From assembly GCF_030582395.1 (NCBI RefSeq), contig NZ_CP104381.1:1736001-1800000 (forward strand): 64,000 nucleotides of DNA. Direction: 5' to 3'. The position numbers were made by a program, and so were the translations under genes. Below, piece by piece: positions 34,488-43,029 of the stretch. Each line of letters opens with the position of its first letter. Position 1 is the stretch's first letter. Below the pieces are notes generated by a model. That model made no database searches and was not told the DNA's origin. It worked only from the letters and a program-made list of their open reading frames with translations. This DNA comes from Ralstonia pickettii. GTDB taxonomy: Bacteria > Pseudomonadota > Gammaproteobacteria > Burkholderiales > Burkholderiaceae.

Positions 34488-34493
34488 TATACT
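34488..34493 (+). promoter_or_regulatory. -10 box of tRNA-Pro
   Basis: TATACT ends 9 bp before the first tRNA base, at the distance expected for a tRNA promoter; the -35 region is poor. Confidence 0.45.
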
Positions 34494-34502
34494 TTCAGGC
34501 TT

Positions 34503-34581
<79 letters not shown>

Positions 34582-34582
34582 C

Positions 34583-34620
34583 AAAAGCCCGCGTAACGGA
34601 TCACGTTACGCGGGCTTTTT
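34583..34620. terminator. Terminator between tRNA-Pro and the MerR gene
   Basis: Perfect 15-bp stem: AAAGCCCGCGTAACG (34584-34598) with CGTTACGCGGGCTTT (34604-34618), loop GATCA, T-run to the right and A-run to the left. It serves tRNA-Pro and the leftward translation operon, whose last gene ends at 34665. Confidence 0.9.
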
Positions 34621-34664
34621 CGTTTCTTTTTTTTGCTTGCTGTCTACGCGCTAGTTGCCTGCAA

Positions 34665-35096
34665 CTACGGCTTGTCGGTACGCAGTACTTCCAACACGGC
34701 GGACAGCGCGCGCCGCAAGTTCTGCACATCGACCGAACCGGTCACAGCGGCTGACATCGGCGCCGCAACTTCGGTCTCTACCTCATCGGCTTCAACCTGC
34801 GATGCGGCACTTACGCCATGCCGCAACTCATCCAGCCGATTCCGCGCGCCATTGATCGTGAAGCCTTGCTCATACAGCAGCTCGCGAATGCGCCGGATCA
34901 GCAGGACTTCATGATGCTGGTAGTAGCGTCGGTTGCCGCGTCGCTTGACTGGCTTGAGCTGCGTGAACTCCTGCTCCCAATAGCGCAGCACATGCGGCTT
35001 GACGGCGCACAGATCGCTTACCTCGCCAATGGTGAAGTAGCGTTTGGCAGGAATCGGCGGCAGGTTGACCCGCTCCGTGTGTTTGTCGGCGGCCAT
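34665..35096 (-). CDS. MerR-family transcriptional regulator
   Basis: 143-residue regulator with a MerR helix-turn-helix at about 19-60: KRYFTIGEVSDLCAVKPHVL, RYWEQEF and GNRRYYQHHEVLLIRRIREL. It lacks the metal-binding Cys residues of classical MerR proteins. This gene typically sits downstream of ihfA in beta- and gammaproteobacteria, where its role is unclear. Here it is the last gene of the thrS-to-ihfA operon, 71 bp after ihfA. Confidence 0.9.
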   Translation of the reverse strand: MAADKHTERVNLPPIPAKRYFTIGEVSDLCAVKPHVLRYWEQEFTQLKPVKRRGNRRYYQHHEVLLIRRIRELLYEQGFTINGARNRLDELRHGVSAASQVEADEVETEVAAPMSAAVTGSVDVQNLRRALSAVLEVLRTDKP

Positions 35097-35167
35097 ACAG
35101 GGGTGGACTACAGGGCTGGCGAAAGAGACGAACTGAACAGACGGCTGAGCGAATTCACGCAGCAGAA

Positions 35168-35584
35168 TTACGCGACGTCGACCGGCAGCGGCTCGACGCG
35201 CTCTTCAACGAGCGCCTTGAGCTTCTGGCTAGCGTGGAACGTCACGACGCGGCGCGCAGTGATGGGGATGATTTCCCCCGTCTTCGGATTTCGGCCCGGG
35301 CGCTGCGGCTTGTCGCGCAACTGGAAATTACCGAAGCCAGACAGCTTGACACTGTCACCCTGCTCGAGCGCCTCGCGAATCACGTCAAAAAACGCTTCAA
35401 CCATGTCCTTCGACTCGCGCTTGTTCAAGCCGACCTGCTCGAACAGCATCTCGGCAAGCTCGGCCTTGGTAAGCGTCGGCACGTCCTGAGCGCGCGCATC
35501 ACGTGCGTCGGCCAATGCCGCCGAAGAAGAACCGAGCGAGTCGCCCAAGGATGCCGCCAACGCAGGCGCGTGTTGATCGTTCAT
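35168..35584 (-). CDS. ihfA: Integration host factor subunit alpha
   Basis: 138-residue DNA-bending protein. The HU/IHF core starts at [20 protein letters not shown] and includes the beta-arm with [20 protein letters not shown], the IHF-alpha signature. It has a 36-residue Ala/Ser-rich N-terminal extension compared with E. coli IhfA (about 99 residues). No in-frame ATG lies at the core boundary, so I keep the extended start at 35584. It follows pheT by 78 bp, the conserved position, and pairs with IhfB, which is not in this window. Confidence 0.94.
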   Translation of the reverse strand: MNDQHAPALAASLGDSLGSSSAALADARDARAQDVPTLTKAELAEMLFEQVGLNKRESKDMVEAFFDVIREALEQGDSVKLSGFGNFQLRDKPQRPGRNPKTGEIIPITARRVVTFHASQKLKALVEERVEPLPVDVA

Positions 35585-35662
35585 AGGATTCGCTTAGCGT
35601 ATTCGATCCGAATGCGGAGGTTCGTTCGAGCTGTCTCTAGCGCAGTGCGGACGTCTGAAACG

Positions 35663-38092
35663 TCAGGCACGCAGGCGCGCGCCGAATGCATCGCCGGCCG
35701 CTCGAATCAGTTGCTGTGTGGCGGCCTCGACAATGTCGTCCTGAAGGGTGCTGTCAGTATCTTGCAACGTAATTCTGAAGGCAAGGCTTTTCTCCTGCGC
35801 CCCAATGGCAGCCGTGGCGGCCTTCGGACGGAATTCATCGAACAGCACAACGCCTTGCAGATAGCGTTCCCAAGGCGTGCCAACAGCCGTCTTTTCGAAG
35901 ATATCGACAAGGTCTTGCACCGCCACACCCTGACGTACGACGAGCGCAATGTCGCGCGTCACTGCTGGCACACGGGGCACTTCGCGATACTTCGGCAGAC
36001 CGACAGCGGTGATGGCATCAAGCTCCAGCTCCCACACCACCGGCGCGGTCGGCAGGTCGTATTTCTGCAGCCAACGCGGATGCAGTTCACCGATCCAGCC
36101 GATGGCACGGCCATTCAGCACCACGCGTGCGGAGCGGCCCGGGTGGAGCGCGGGGTGCTCCGCGCGCTCGAAACGCGCCTGCAACGGCCACAGCAGCGAT
36201 TCGACGTCACCCTTTACATCGAAGAAATCAACAGGGCGTGTCTGCACGCCCCACTGCTCTTCCTTGGCCGGACCATATGCAATGCCACCGGCCATCATCG
36301 GCTGTGCGTACCCGGCGATCGACAGACCACCATCGGCGACAGTCGCATCGAGGTGGAACACACGACCCACCTCGAACATGCGTACCCGCGAAGCCTTGCG
36401 GTTCAGGTTGTAGCGCACCTTGTCCAGCAAGCCGCCGATGAGCGTGCTGCGCATCACCGAGTACTGGCTGGCAATCGGATTCAGCAAGGGAATCGGGTTG
36501 GTGTTGCCGGCAAAGTCGGCTTCCCATTCGGTCTCGACAAAGGCGAAGTTGACGAGCTCGTGGTAATCACGTGCAGCAACGGCATGACGCACGTCGTGCA
36601 TCGTGCGGTGCGCCTCGTCAGTCGGGCTCATCGCATTCTCGGCCACGGGGGGCTTGGCGGGAATCCGCTCGAAACCGTAGATGCGGGCGACTTCTTCAAT
36701 CAGGTCTTCTTCGATTTCAAGATCGAAGCGATACGACGGCGGCTCGACGATGAACACATCGCCGTCCACGCTGAACGTGAGGCCGAGGCGCTTGAACACG
36801 TCCGCCACAACGTCGTGCGACAGCGGAATACCCAGGACGCGCGCGGCACGTGCGACACGCATGCGCACAGGCTCGCGCTTGGGCAGATTGACGATCTGGT
36901 CATCGATCGGTCCAGCCTGGCCGCCACAGATTTCGAGGATCAGCGCGCTGATGCGTTCGATGTGTTCAACGGTGGTCGCGTAATCAACGCCGCGCTCGAA
37001 GCGGTGGCCCGCATCGGTCGAGAAGTTGTAGCGGCGCGCACGGCCCTGGATGGCTTCCGGCCACCAGAATGCGGCTTCAACATAGATGTTCTGTGTATCG
37101 AGCGTTACGGCCGTCTTGTCGCCGCCCATGATGCCGGCGAGGCTTTCGATGGCCTGCTCGTCCGAGATCACGCCGACCTTTTCGTCGACCGTGATGGTGT
37201 CGCCGTTGAGCAGCTTCAGCTGTTCGCCAGGCTTGCCCCAGCGCACCGTCAGGCCGCCGTGGATCTTGTCCAGGTCGAACACGTGCGACGGGCGGCCCAG
37301 CTCCAGCATCACGTAGTTCGAGATATCCACCAGCGCCGACACGCTTCGCATGCCCGCTCGCTCGATGCGCGACACCATCCAGGTCGGCGTCTTCGCGTGC
37401 GCGTTCACACCGCGGATGATGCGGCCCGAGAAGCGACCACACAGGTCCGGTGCTTCCACCTTGACCGGCAGCGTGTCGGCCAGCGTCACCGCCACGGGTG
37501 CCATCGACGGCACGGTAATGGGGGCGCCAGTCAGCGCGGACACTTCACGCGCCACCCCATGGATCGACAGGCAATCGGCCTTGTTGGGCGTCAGCTTGAT
37601 GACGAAGATCTGGTCGTCCAGATCGAGCACCTTGCGGATGTCTTCGCCCACCGGCGTGTCTTCCGGCAGGATCAGCAGACCGCCGTGGTCTTCCGACAGC
37701 TTCAGCTCGCGCGCCGAACACAGCATGCCGTAGCTCTCCACGCCACGCAGCTTGCCGATCTTGATCTTGAACGGCTTGCCGTCCTCGCCCGGGGGCAGCT
37801 CGGCGCCGACCAGCGCGCACGGTACCTTGATGCCTGCCGACACGTTCGGAGCGCCGCAGACGATCTGCAGCAATTCGCCCGTGCCCGCATCGACCTTACA
37901 CACGTTGAGGCGATCGGCGTCCGGGTGTTTGTTCACCTCGACCACATGGCCGACGACGATCTGCGAGAACGGCGGCGCGACGGGGTCGACCTCCTCCACC
38001 TCGAGGCCAGCCATCGTCAGGCGATGGGAAAGCTCATCCGTGGTGATCGGCGGATTGACGAAACTGCGAAGCCAGGATTCCGGAAATTGCAT
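35663..38092 (-). CDS. pheT: Phenylalanine--tRNA ligase, beta subunit
   Basis: 809-residue beta subunit. The N-terminal tRNA-binding OB domain (about 39-150) shows [20 protein letters not shown], followed by B3/B4 editing, B5 and B6-8 domains, and the C-terminal FDX-ACB anticodon-binding domain with [19 protein letters not shown]. It edits Tyr-tRNA(Phe) and binds tRNA while PheS carries the catalytic site. Length is in the normal 790-810 range. It starts 63 bp after pheS. Confidence 0.97.
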   Translation of the reverse strand: MQFPESWLRSFVNPPITTDELSHRLTMAGLEVEEVDPVAPPFSQIVVGHVVEVNKHPDADRLNVCKVDAGTGELLQIVCGAPNVSAGIKVPCALVGAELPPGEDGKPFKIKIGKLRGVESYGMLCSARELKLSEDHGGLLILPEDTPVGEDIRKVLDLDDQIFVIKLTPNKADCLSIHGVAREVSALTGAPITVPSMAPVAVTLADTLPVKVEAPDLCGRFSGRIIRGVNAHAKTPTWMVSRIERAGMRSVSALVDISNYVMLELGRPSHVFDLDKIHGGLTVRWGKPGEQLKLLNGDTITVDEKVGVISDEQAIESLAGIMGGDKTAVTLDTQNIYVEAAFWWPEAIQGRARRYNFSTDAGHRFERGVDYATTVEHIERISALILEICGGQAGPIDDQIVNLPKREPVRMRVARAARVLGIPLSHDVVADVFKRLGLTFSVDGDVFIVEPPSYRFDLEIEEDLIEEVARIYGFERIPAKPPVAENAMSPTDEAHRTMHDVRHAVAARDYHELVNFAFVETEWEADFAGNTNPIPLLNPIASQYSVMRSTLIGGLLDKVRYNLNRKASRVRMFEVGRVFHLDATVADGGLSIAGYAQPMMAGGIAYGPAKEEQWGVQTRPVDFFDVKGDVESLLWPLQARFERAEHPALHPGRSARVVLNGRAIGWIGELHPRWLQKYDLPTAPVVWELELDAITAVGLPKYREVPRVPAVTRDIALVVRQGVAVQDLVDIFEKTAVGTPWERYLQGVVLFDEFRPKAATAAIGAQEKSLAFRITLQDTDSTLQDDIVEAATQQLIRAAGDAFGARLRA

Positions 38093-38155
38093 GGCGCGAC
38101 AGGAAAGAGAATTCGATTAACGGAGCGATGAAGTACCAGTGCGAGCGCGCGGCGC

Positions 38156-39190
38156 TTACGCGAACTGGCGCAGAAAACGTACATCGCCCTCGAAGAACAG
38201 GCGCAGGTCATTGATGCCATAGCGCAGCATCGTCAGGCGCTCCAGGCCGGAGCCGAACGCGAAGCCGATGTAGCGCTCGGGGTCGAGGCCCATGTTGCGC
38301 ACCACCGTCGGGTGCACTTGGCCGGATCCGGAAATCTCCAGCCATTTACCGTTGCCGAACGCCATATCGATCTCGGCCGACGGTTCGGTGAACGGGAAAT
38401 ACGACGGGCGGAAACGCACCTGGATGTCGTCGCGCTCGAAGAAATTGCGCAGGAAATCGGTATAGACGCCCTTCAGGTCGGCAAAGCTGATGTTGTCTGC
38501 AATCCAGAGGCCTTCGACCTGATGGAACATCGGCGAGTGCGTTGCGTCGCTGTCGACACGATACGTGCGGCCCGGGGCGATGACCTTGATCGGCGGGATG
38601 CGGTCGAGGTGCTTGTACTTCTCCACATGCATGCGGGCATAGCGCACCTGCATCGGGCTGGTGTGCGTGCGCAGGAGCAAGAGCTTGTCCTCGCTGTCTC
38701 GACCGTCGATGTAGAACGTATCCTGCATCGAGCGGGCCGGATGGTTGTCCGGGTTGTTCAGCGCCGTGAAGTTCATCCAGTCGGATTCGATTTCGGGGCC
38801 GTCAGCGACATCGAAGCCGATCGAACCGAAGATCTTGGCGACGCGCTCCCAGGTGTTCATCACAGGGTGCAGACTGCCCTCTGCCACGTCGCGCCCGGGC
38901 AGCGTCACGTCGATCGCCTCCGCGGCCAGGCGGGCATTCATCAGCGCATCGGCCAGCGCCTGGCGGCGGGCGTTGAGCGCTTCTTCAACGCGGCTCTTGG
39001 CTTGGTTGATGCGCGCGCCTTCGGACTTGCGGGTTTCCGGATCGAGCTTACCCAAGCCTTTGAGCAAGTCGGTCAGCACGCCGGACTTACCGAGAAAGCG
39101 GGCCTTCTCGTTTTCCAGCGAGGCGTTGTCCTGCACAGCGGCAAACGCGTTTTGGGCATCGACGACGACTTGATCCAGATCCAGTGACAT
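38156..39190 (-). CDS. pheS: Phenylalanine--tRNA ligase, alpha subunit
   Basis: 344-residue catalytic subunit of the tetrameric class II synthetase. The N-terminal coiled-coil (about 1-90) is followed by the class II core: motif 2 [31 protein letters not shown], and motif 3 [16 protein letters not shown]. Phe-binding segment [14 protein letters not shown] is present. An intrinsic terminator on the coding strand lies between rplT and this gene (39245-39272), which suggests attenuation. Confidence 0.97.
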   Translation of the reverse strand: MSLDLDQVVVDAQNAFAAVQDNASLENEKARFLGKSGVLTDLLKGLGKLDPETRKSEGARINQAKSRVEEALNARRQALADALMNARLAAEAIDVTLPGRDVAEGSLHPVMNTWERVAKIFGSIGFDVADGPEIESDWMNFTALNNPDNHPARSMQDTFYIDGRDSEDKLLLLRTHTSPMQVRYARMHVEKYKHLDRIPPIKVIAPGRTYRVDSDATHSPMFHQVEGLWIADNISFADLKGVYTDFLRNFFERDDIQVRFRPSYFPFTEPSAEIDMAFGNGKWLEISGSGQVHPTVVRNMGLDPERYIGFAFGSGLERLTMLRYGINDLRLFFEGDVRFLRQFA

Positions 39191-39244
39191 GGGAAGGCGA
39201 GCGAAAAAATTCTGGGGATTCGGGTCCGCGAAAATGCGCGGAAT

Positions 39245-39272
39245 AAAAAACGGGGCTCGGTGAGAGCCCCGT
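39245..39272 (-). terminator. Intra-operon terminator before pheS (candidate attenuator)
   Basis: On the reverse strand ACGGGGCTC and GAGCCCCGT form a perfect 9-bp stem (39250-39258 with 39264-39272), followed by six T (39245-39250). It lies between rplT (stop 39333) and pheS (ATG 39190). Confidence 0.8.
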
Positions 39273-39332
39273 CAGGGTGATCAGCCGGCAAATTTACTGG
39301 GCAATTCCAGCAACCTGCCCGGCTAATCCAAT

Positions 39333-39689
39333 TCAGGCGACGTTGGCTTTCACCTGGTTCACGATGGCAGCAAAAGCCACCTTGTCGTGAATGGCCATGT
39401 CCGACAGCACCTTGCGGTCCAGCTCGATGGACGCCTTCTTCAGGCCGTTCATGAACTTGCTGTAGGTCAGACCATGCTCGCGTGCGCCAGCGTTGATACG
39501 TGCAATCCAGAGCGCACGGAACACGCGCTTCTTGTTGCGCCGATCGCGGTAGGCGTACTGACCAGCACGCATGACCGCCTGCTTGGCGATGCGATAGACG
39601 TTATTGCGGCGGCCGCGGTAACCCTTGGCTGCGCTGATAACCTTCTTATGACGGGCCCGCGCTGTGACCCCACGTTTTACTCGAGGCAT
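39333..39689 (-). CDS. rplT: 50S ribosomal protein L20
   Basis: 118-residue L20, the usual length. The strongly basic N-terminus [18 protein letters not shown] binds 23S rRNA and helps early assembly of the large subunit. In E. coli L20 also represses its own operon by binding mRNA between infC and rpmI; a hairpin at 39995-40020 is in the matching position. It follows rpmI by 28 bp. Confidence 0.98.
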   Translation of the reverse strand: MPRVKRGVTARARHKKVISAAKGYRGRRNNVYRIAKQAVMRAGQYAYRDRRNKKRVFRALWIARINAGAREHGLTYSKFMNGLKKASIELDRKVLSDMAIHDKVAFAAIVNQVKANVA

Positions 39690-39717
39690 GAAATGCTCCT
39701 TTCGTAGTTAGTTAGGG

Positions 39718-39915
39718 TTAGGCGTACGGCATCATTGCGCGAACGGACTTCAGGTTCGTCTCATGGACGCCCTCGGTACCGCGCAGGTGACGCTTGTTCT
39801 TGGTGGTCTTCTTGGTCAGGATGTGACGCTTGAAGGCTTGGCCACGTTTGATCGTGCCACCAGGACGGGCAGTAAAGCGCTTGGAAGCGCTTTTCTTCGT
39901 CTTCATCTTCGGCAT
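39718..39915 (-). CDS. rpmI: 50S ribosomal protein L35
   Basis: 65-residue L35, normal length. [20 protein letters not shown] is the family N-terminus, so I use the ATG at 39915 (GGAGTTGTTCC upstream), not the earlier in-frame start. It lies between infC (167-bp gap) and rplT. Confidence 0.97.
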   Translation of the reverse strand: MPKMKTKKSASKRFTARPGGTIKRGQAFKRHILTKKTTKNKRHLRGTEGVHETNLKSVRAMMPYA

Positions 39916-39994
39916 GGAACAACTCCGTTTTTGACATGAAGCCAGGTGGACGGCTGGCGCCGACACTTGCAAGACCCGGGCTCACTTGTTGTAT

Positions 39995-40020
39995 CGCGGC
40001 AGGCTTTGACACCTGCCGCG
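39995..40020 (-). promoter_or_regulatory. Stem-loop in the infC-rpmI gap (candidate L20 mRNA operator)
   Basis: CGCGGCAGG (39995-40003) pairs perfectly with CCTGCCGCG (40012-40020) around an 8-nt loop. There is no T-tract, so it is not a terminator. Its place between infC and rpmI is that of the L20-binding operator in E. coli; function here is inferred. Confidence 0.35.
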
Positions 40021-40082
40021 TCTTCCGACGTTTCCGTCTGGAACCTGCTCAGCGCAACCGGAATCGCCCGGCCGCCGCTGCA

Positions 40083-40607
40083 TTACTTTTTCTTCTTGGG
40101 CGCCAACATCATCACTGCCTGGCGACCTTCCATCTTCGGCATCTGCTCAACCTGACCGAATTCCTCCAGGTCAGACTTGATACGCTCCAACACGCGCATA
40201 CCGAGTTCCTGGTGAGCCATTTCGCGGCCCCGGAAACGCAAGGTAACCTTTACCCGGTCGCCATCCTCAAGGAAGCGCGTTGCGTTGCGCAGCTTGACGC
40301 CGTAGTCGTTGTCGTCGGTACCGGGGCGGAATTTGACTTCCTTCACCTGGATGACCTTCTGCTTCAGCTTGGCCTCGTGAGCCTTCTTCTGCTCCGAATA
40401 CCTAAACTTGCCATAGTCCATCAGGCGACAGACTGGCGGCGTTGCAGTCGGCGCGATCTCGACTAGGTCGACGTCCTTCTCTTCTGCCAGACGCAGCGCG
40501 TCGAACAGTTTGACGATGCCGAGCGCCTCATTATCAACCCCGGTTAGCCGGACTTCCGGCGCGGTGATCTCGCGGTTGAGGCGGTGAGAAGATTTGTCAG
40601 TAGCGAT
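40083..40607 (-). CDS. infC: Translation initiation factor IF-3 (ATC start)
   Basis: 174-residue IF-3 read from a non-canonical ATC at 40607: ATC-GCT-ACT-GAC, preceded by GAGGA with 7-nt spacing. No ATG or GTG gives the N-terminal domain; the first in-frame ATG (40421) would remove about 62 residues including [18 protein letters not shown]. The C-terminal domain with [22 protein letters not shown] core and [13 protein letters not shown] is intact. Another ATC two codons upstream (40613) is possible. The rare start is the known basis of IF-3 self-control in E. coli (AUU there). Confidence 0.93.
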   Translation of the reverse strand: MATDKSSHRLNREITAPEVRLTGVDNEALGIVKLFDALRLAEEKDVDLVEIAPTATPPVCRLMDYGKFRYSEQKKAHEAKLKQKVIQVKEVKFRPGTDDNDYGVKLRNATRFLEDGDRVKVTLRFRGREMAHQELGMRVLERIKSDLEEFGQVEQMPKMEGRQAVMMLAPKKKK

Positions 40608-40649
40608 GTTGATGTCCTCAAAGATTCAAAAAAACAAGCCGTGCCCAGC

Positions 40650-42557
40650 TCATGACTTGTTGGCGAGATCGTTCTGCAGTCGCTCAACGAACGCCGACAG
40701 CGGCATGGAGCCTAGATCGACGTTGCCACGGGCACGCACGGCCACCTGATTTTCGTCCCGTTCCTTATCGCCAACCACAATCTGGTAGGGGACCTTCTGA
40801 ACGGAATGCTCGCGGATTTTATACCCAATCTTCTCATTCCGCAAATCGACGACCGCCCTAAATCCTTGTTTTTGCAGGGATTGCACAACGGATTGCGCGT
40901 ATTCGGCGTGCGAATCGGTGATGCTGAGCACCGCAACCTGCACGGGCGAAAGCCACGTGGGCAGCGCTCCGGCATATTGCTCGATCAAGATACCGATAAA
41001 GCGCTCAAGGCTGCCAACGATGGCCCGGTGCAGCATGATCGGTCGATGGCGCGCGCCATCTTCGCCGACAAATTCAGCATCCAGGCGCTCCGGCAGGTTC
41101 GGGTCGACTTGGATCGTGCCGCATTGCCACTGGCGACCAAGTGCATCTTTAAGCACATACTCGATCTTGGGACCGTAGAACGCCCCCTCACCCGGCAGGT
41201 ACTCAAACTCGCAACCCGATGCACGCAAGCCCTCGGCCAACGCAGCCTCGGCGCGGTCCCAGCTTTCTTCGGTGCCGATGCGCTTGTCCGGACGCGTCGA
41301 CAGCTTGTAAAGAATCTCAGTAAAGCCGAAATCCTTGTAGACCTTCTGCAGCAACGTCGTAAACGCCGTCACCTCGGCCTGGATCATGTCTTCCGTGCAG
41401 AAAATGTGGCCATCGTCCTGCGTGAAGCCGCGCACGCGCATGATGCCGTGCAGGCCACCCGAAGGCTCGTTGCGGTGGCACGCCCCGAATTCGCCAAAGC
41501 GGAGCGGCAGATCGCGGTAGCTCTTGATGCCCTGCTTGTAGATGAGGATGTGGCCGGGGCAGTTCATCGGCTTGAGCGCGTACTCACGCTTTTCCGATTC
41601 CGTGATGAACATGTTCTCGCGGTATTTGTCCCAGTGGCCGGTCTTCTCCCACAGCGTCTTGTCGAGAATCTGCGGCCCCTTCACCTCCTGGTAGCCGTTC
41701 TCGCGATACACGCGGCGCATGTACTGCTCGATCTCCTGCCAAAGGGTCCAACCCTTCGGATGCCAGAACACCGTGCCGGGCGAATACTCGTCGATGTGGA
41801 ACAGGTCGAGCTCGCGGCCGAGCTTGCGGTGGTCGCGCTTCTCAGCCTCTTCCAGCATGTGCAGATAGGCTTCCTGGTCTTCCTTCTTCGCCCAGGCCGT
41901 GCCGTAGATGCGCTGGAGCATCTCGTTATTGTGGTCGCCGCGCCAATACGCGCCCGCCACCTTCATCAGCTTGAAAACCTTCAGCTTGCCCGTGGAGGGC
42001 ACGTGCGGGCCGCGGCACAGGTCGACGAAGTTGCCCTCGCGATACAGACCAATCTCCTGATCCTCCGGAATGGAGGCGATGATTTCAGCCTTGTATTTCT
42101 CGCCCATGCCCTCGAACAGCTTGACGGCTTCGTCGCGGCTCAGCACTTCACGCGTGACTTTTTCGTCCTTCTTGGCGAGCTCCGTCATCTTCTTTTCGAT
42201 GGCGACGAGGTCTTCCGGCGTGAAGGGGCGCTTGTAGGCGAAGTCGTAATAGAAGCCGTTTTCGATGACCGGGCCGATGGTGACCTGTGCGTCCGGATAC
42301 AGCTCCTTGACGGCGTAGGCCAGCAAGTGGGCCGTGGAGTGGCGGATCACGTCAACGCCATCGGCGTCCTTGTCGGTGATGATGGCGAGCTTGGCATCCC
42401 GGTCGATCGTGTAGCTCGTATCAACCATCTGACCGTCCACGCGGCCCGCCAGGGCTGCCTTGGCCAGGCCTGCACCGATGCTCTGCGCCACTTCAGCCAC
42501 CGTGACCGGGCCGGGAAACTCGCGCCGGGAACCGTCCGGCAGGGTGATTGCGATCAT
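40650..42557 (-). CDS. thrS: Threonine--tRNA ligase
   Basis: 635-residue class II synthetase. Order: TGS domain (about 1-62), editing domain with [14 protein letters not shown] (HxxxH) at about 74, catalytic core with the zinc ligands Cys in [11 protein letters not shown] and His in [18 protein letters not shown] and [11 protein letters not shown], then the anticodon-binding domain at the C-terminus. Length is standard (635-642). It heads the translation operon, with an AGGAG site before ATG 42557 and 42 bp to infC. ThrRS of E. coli represses its own mRNA; no matching leader hairpin was recognised here. Confidence 0.97.
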   Translation of the reverse strand: MIAITLPDGSRREFPGPVTVAEVAQSIGAGLAKAALAGRVDGQMVDTSYTIDRDAKLAIITDKDADGVDVIRHSTAHLLAYAVKELYPDAQVTIGPVIENGFYYDFAYKRPFTPEDLVAIEKKMTELAKKDEKVTREVLSRDEAVKLFEGMGEKYKAEIIASIPEDQEIGLYREGNFVDLCRGPHVPSTGKLKVFKLMKVAGAYWRGDHNNEMLQRIYGTAWAKKEDQEAYLHMLEEAEKRDHRKLGRELDLFHIDEYSPGTVFWHPKGWTLWQEIEQYMRRVYRENGYQEVKGPQILDKTLWEKTGHWDKYRENMFITESEKREYALKPMNCPGHILIYKQGIKSYRDLPLRFGEFGACHRNEPSGGLHGIMRVRGFTQDDGHIFCTEDMIQAEVTAFTTLLQKVYKDFGFTEILYKLSTRPDKRIGTEESWDRAEAALAEGLRASGCEFEYLPGEGAFYGPKIEYVLKDALGRQWQCGTIQVDPNLPERLDAEFVGEDGARHRPIMLHRAIVGSLERFIGILIEQYAGALPTWLSPVQVAVLSITDSHAEYAQSVVQSLQKQGFRAVVDLRNEKIGYKIREHSVQKVPYQIVVGDKERDENQVAVRARGNVDLGSMPLSAFVERLQNDLANKS

Positions 42558-42930
42558 GCTTGCTCCTGTGGAGTCACCGTCGCGCTTGTCGTCCGCGCGA
42601 AGGCTGTCATTCTGTCGTGCGCCACGCCGGATCGACGAGGCAGTTTGTCGAATTGGATGCTTCGAAGCGTTTTCAGCTTGATCGCCACGCGTGACACGAA
42701 ATCGCGGACGAAAAAAAACGCGGCCAAGGCCGCGTTTTCATTTGCGCTATCTCCCGCTTGGGCAGACCGCAAAGGGCGAAAACCGCACCTTGACTACTGT
42801 CGCTCCGAAGCGGTTGTAGTTCGCAGTGCCTGAATCATATTTCGCCTTGTGTTCAGTGGTACGGGACAAACCCGGGAATTACGAGGATGACGGCTTGGAC
42901 ACCCTACCCGACGCGTCCTGCTAAATGCGT
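42558..42930. other. Gap between thrS and tRNA-Val
   Basis: About 370 bp with the terminator at 42711-42738. The left 150 bp must contain the thrS promoter and leader, though no consensus promoter stands out. The right 190 bp is a trailer behind tRNA-Val with no open frame; it could be tRNA 3' trailer or a small RNA. Confidence 0.5.
42711..42738 (-). terminator. Terminator upstream of thrS
   Basis: On the reverse strand AAAACGCGGCC and GGCCGCGTTTT form an 11-bp stem around a 2-nt (effectively 4-nt) loop and are followed by eight T (forward A-run 42711-42718). It ends the relA/tRNA-Val side and leaves about 150 bp for the thrS promoter. Confidence 0.88.
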
Positions 42931-43007
42931 TGGTAGGCTCGATTGGACTCGAACCAACGACCCCCACCATGTCAAGGTGGTGCTCTAACCAGCTGAGCTA
43001 CGAGCCT
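42931..43007 (-). tRNA. tRNA-Val (anticodon GAC)
   Basis: 77 nt on the reverse strand: acceptor stem AGGCTCG/CGAGCCT, D-arm GCTCAGCTGGTTAGAGC, anticodon stem CCACC/GGTGG around TTGACAT (anticodon GAC), T-arm GTTGGTTCGAGTCCAAT, discriminator A and encoded CCA. It lies 22 bp after the relA stop, so it may be cut out of a relA read-through transcript or have its own promoter inside relA. Confidence 0.96.
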
Positions 43008-43029
43008 GCCGAAGAACAAGACTATACCG

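Larger units (their letters stand above)
34162..34502. other. Gap between AraC gene and tRNA-Pro
   Basis: About 340 bp that hold only the SnoaL-like remnant (34162-34332) and the tRNA promoter. A TATACT box at 34488-34493 lies 9 bp before the tRNA. A forward open frame at 34253-34525 runs into the tRNA and is not credible. Confidence 0.5.

Noticed and set aside
35234-38131. 965-codon forward frame opposite pheT.
   Set aside because: Antisense to a certain gene; composition and lack of motifs mark it as a shadow.
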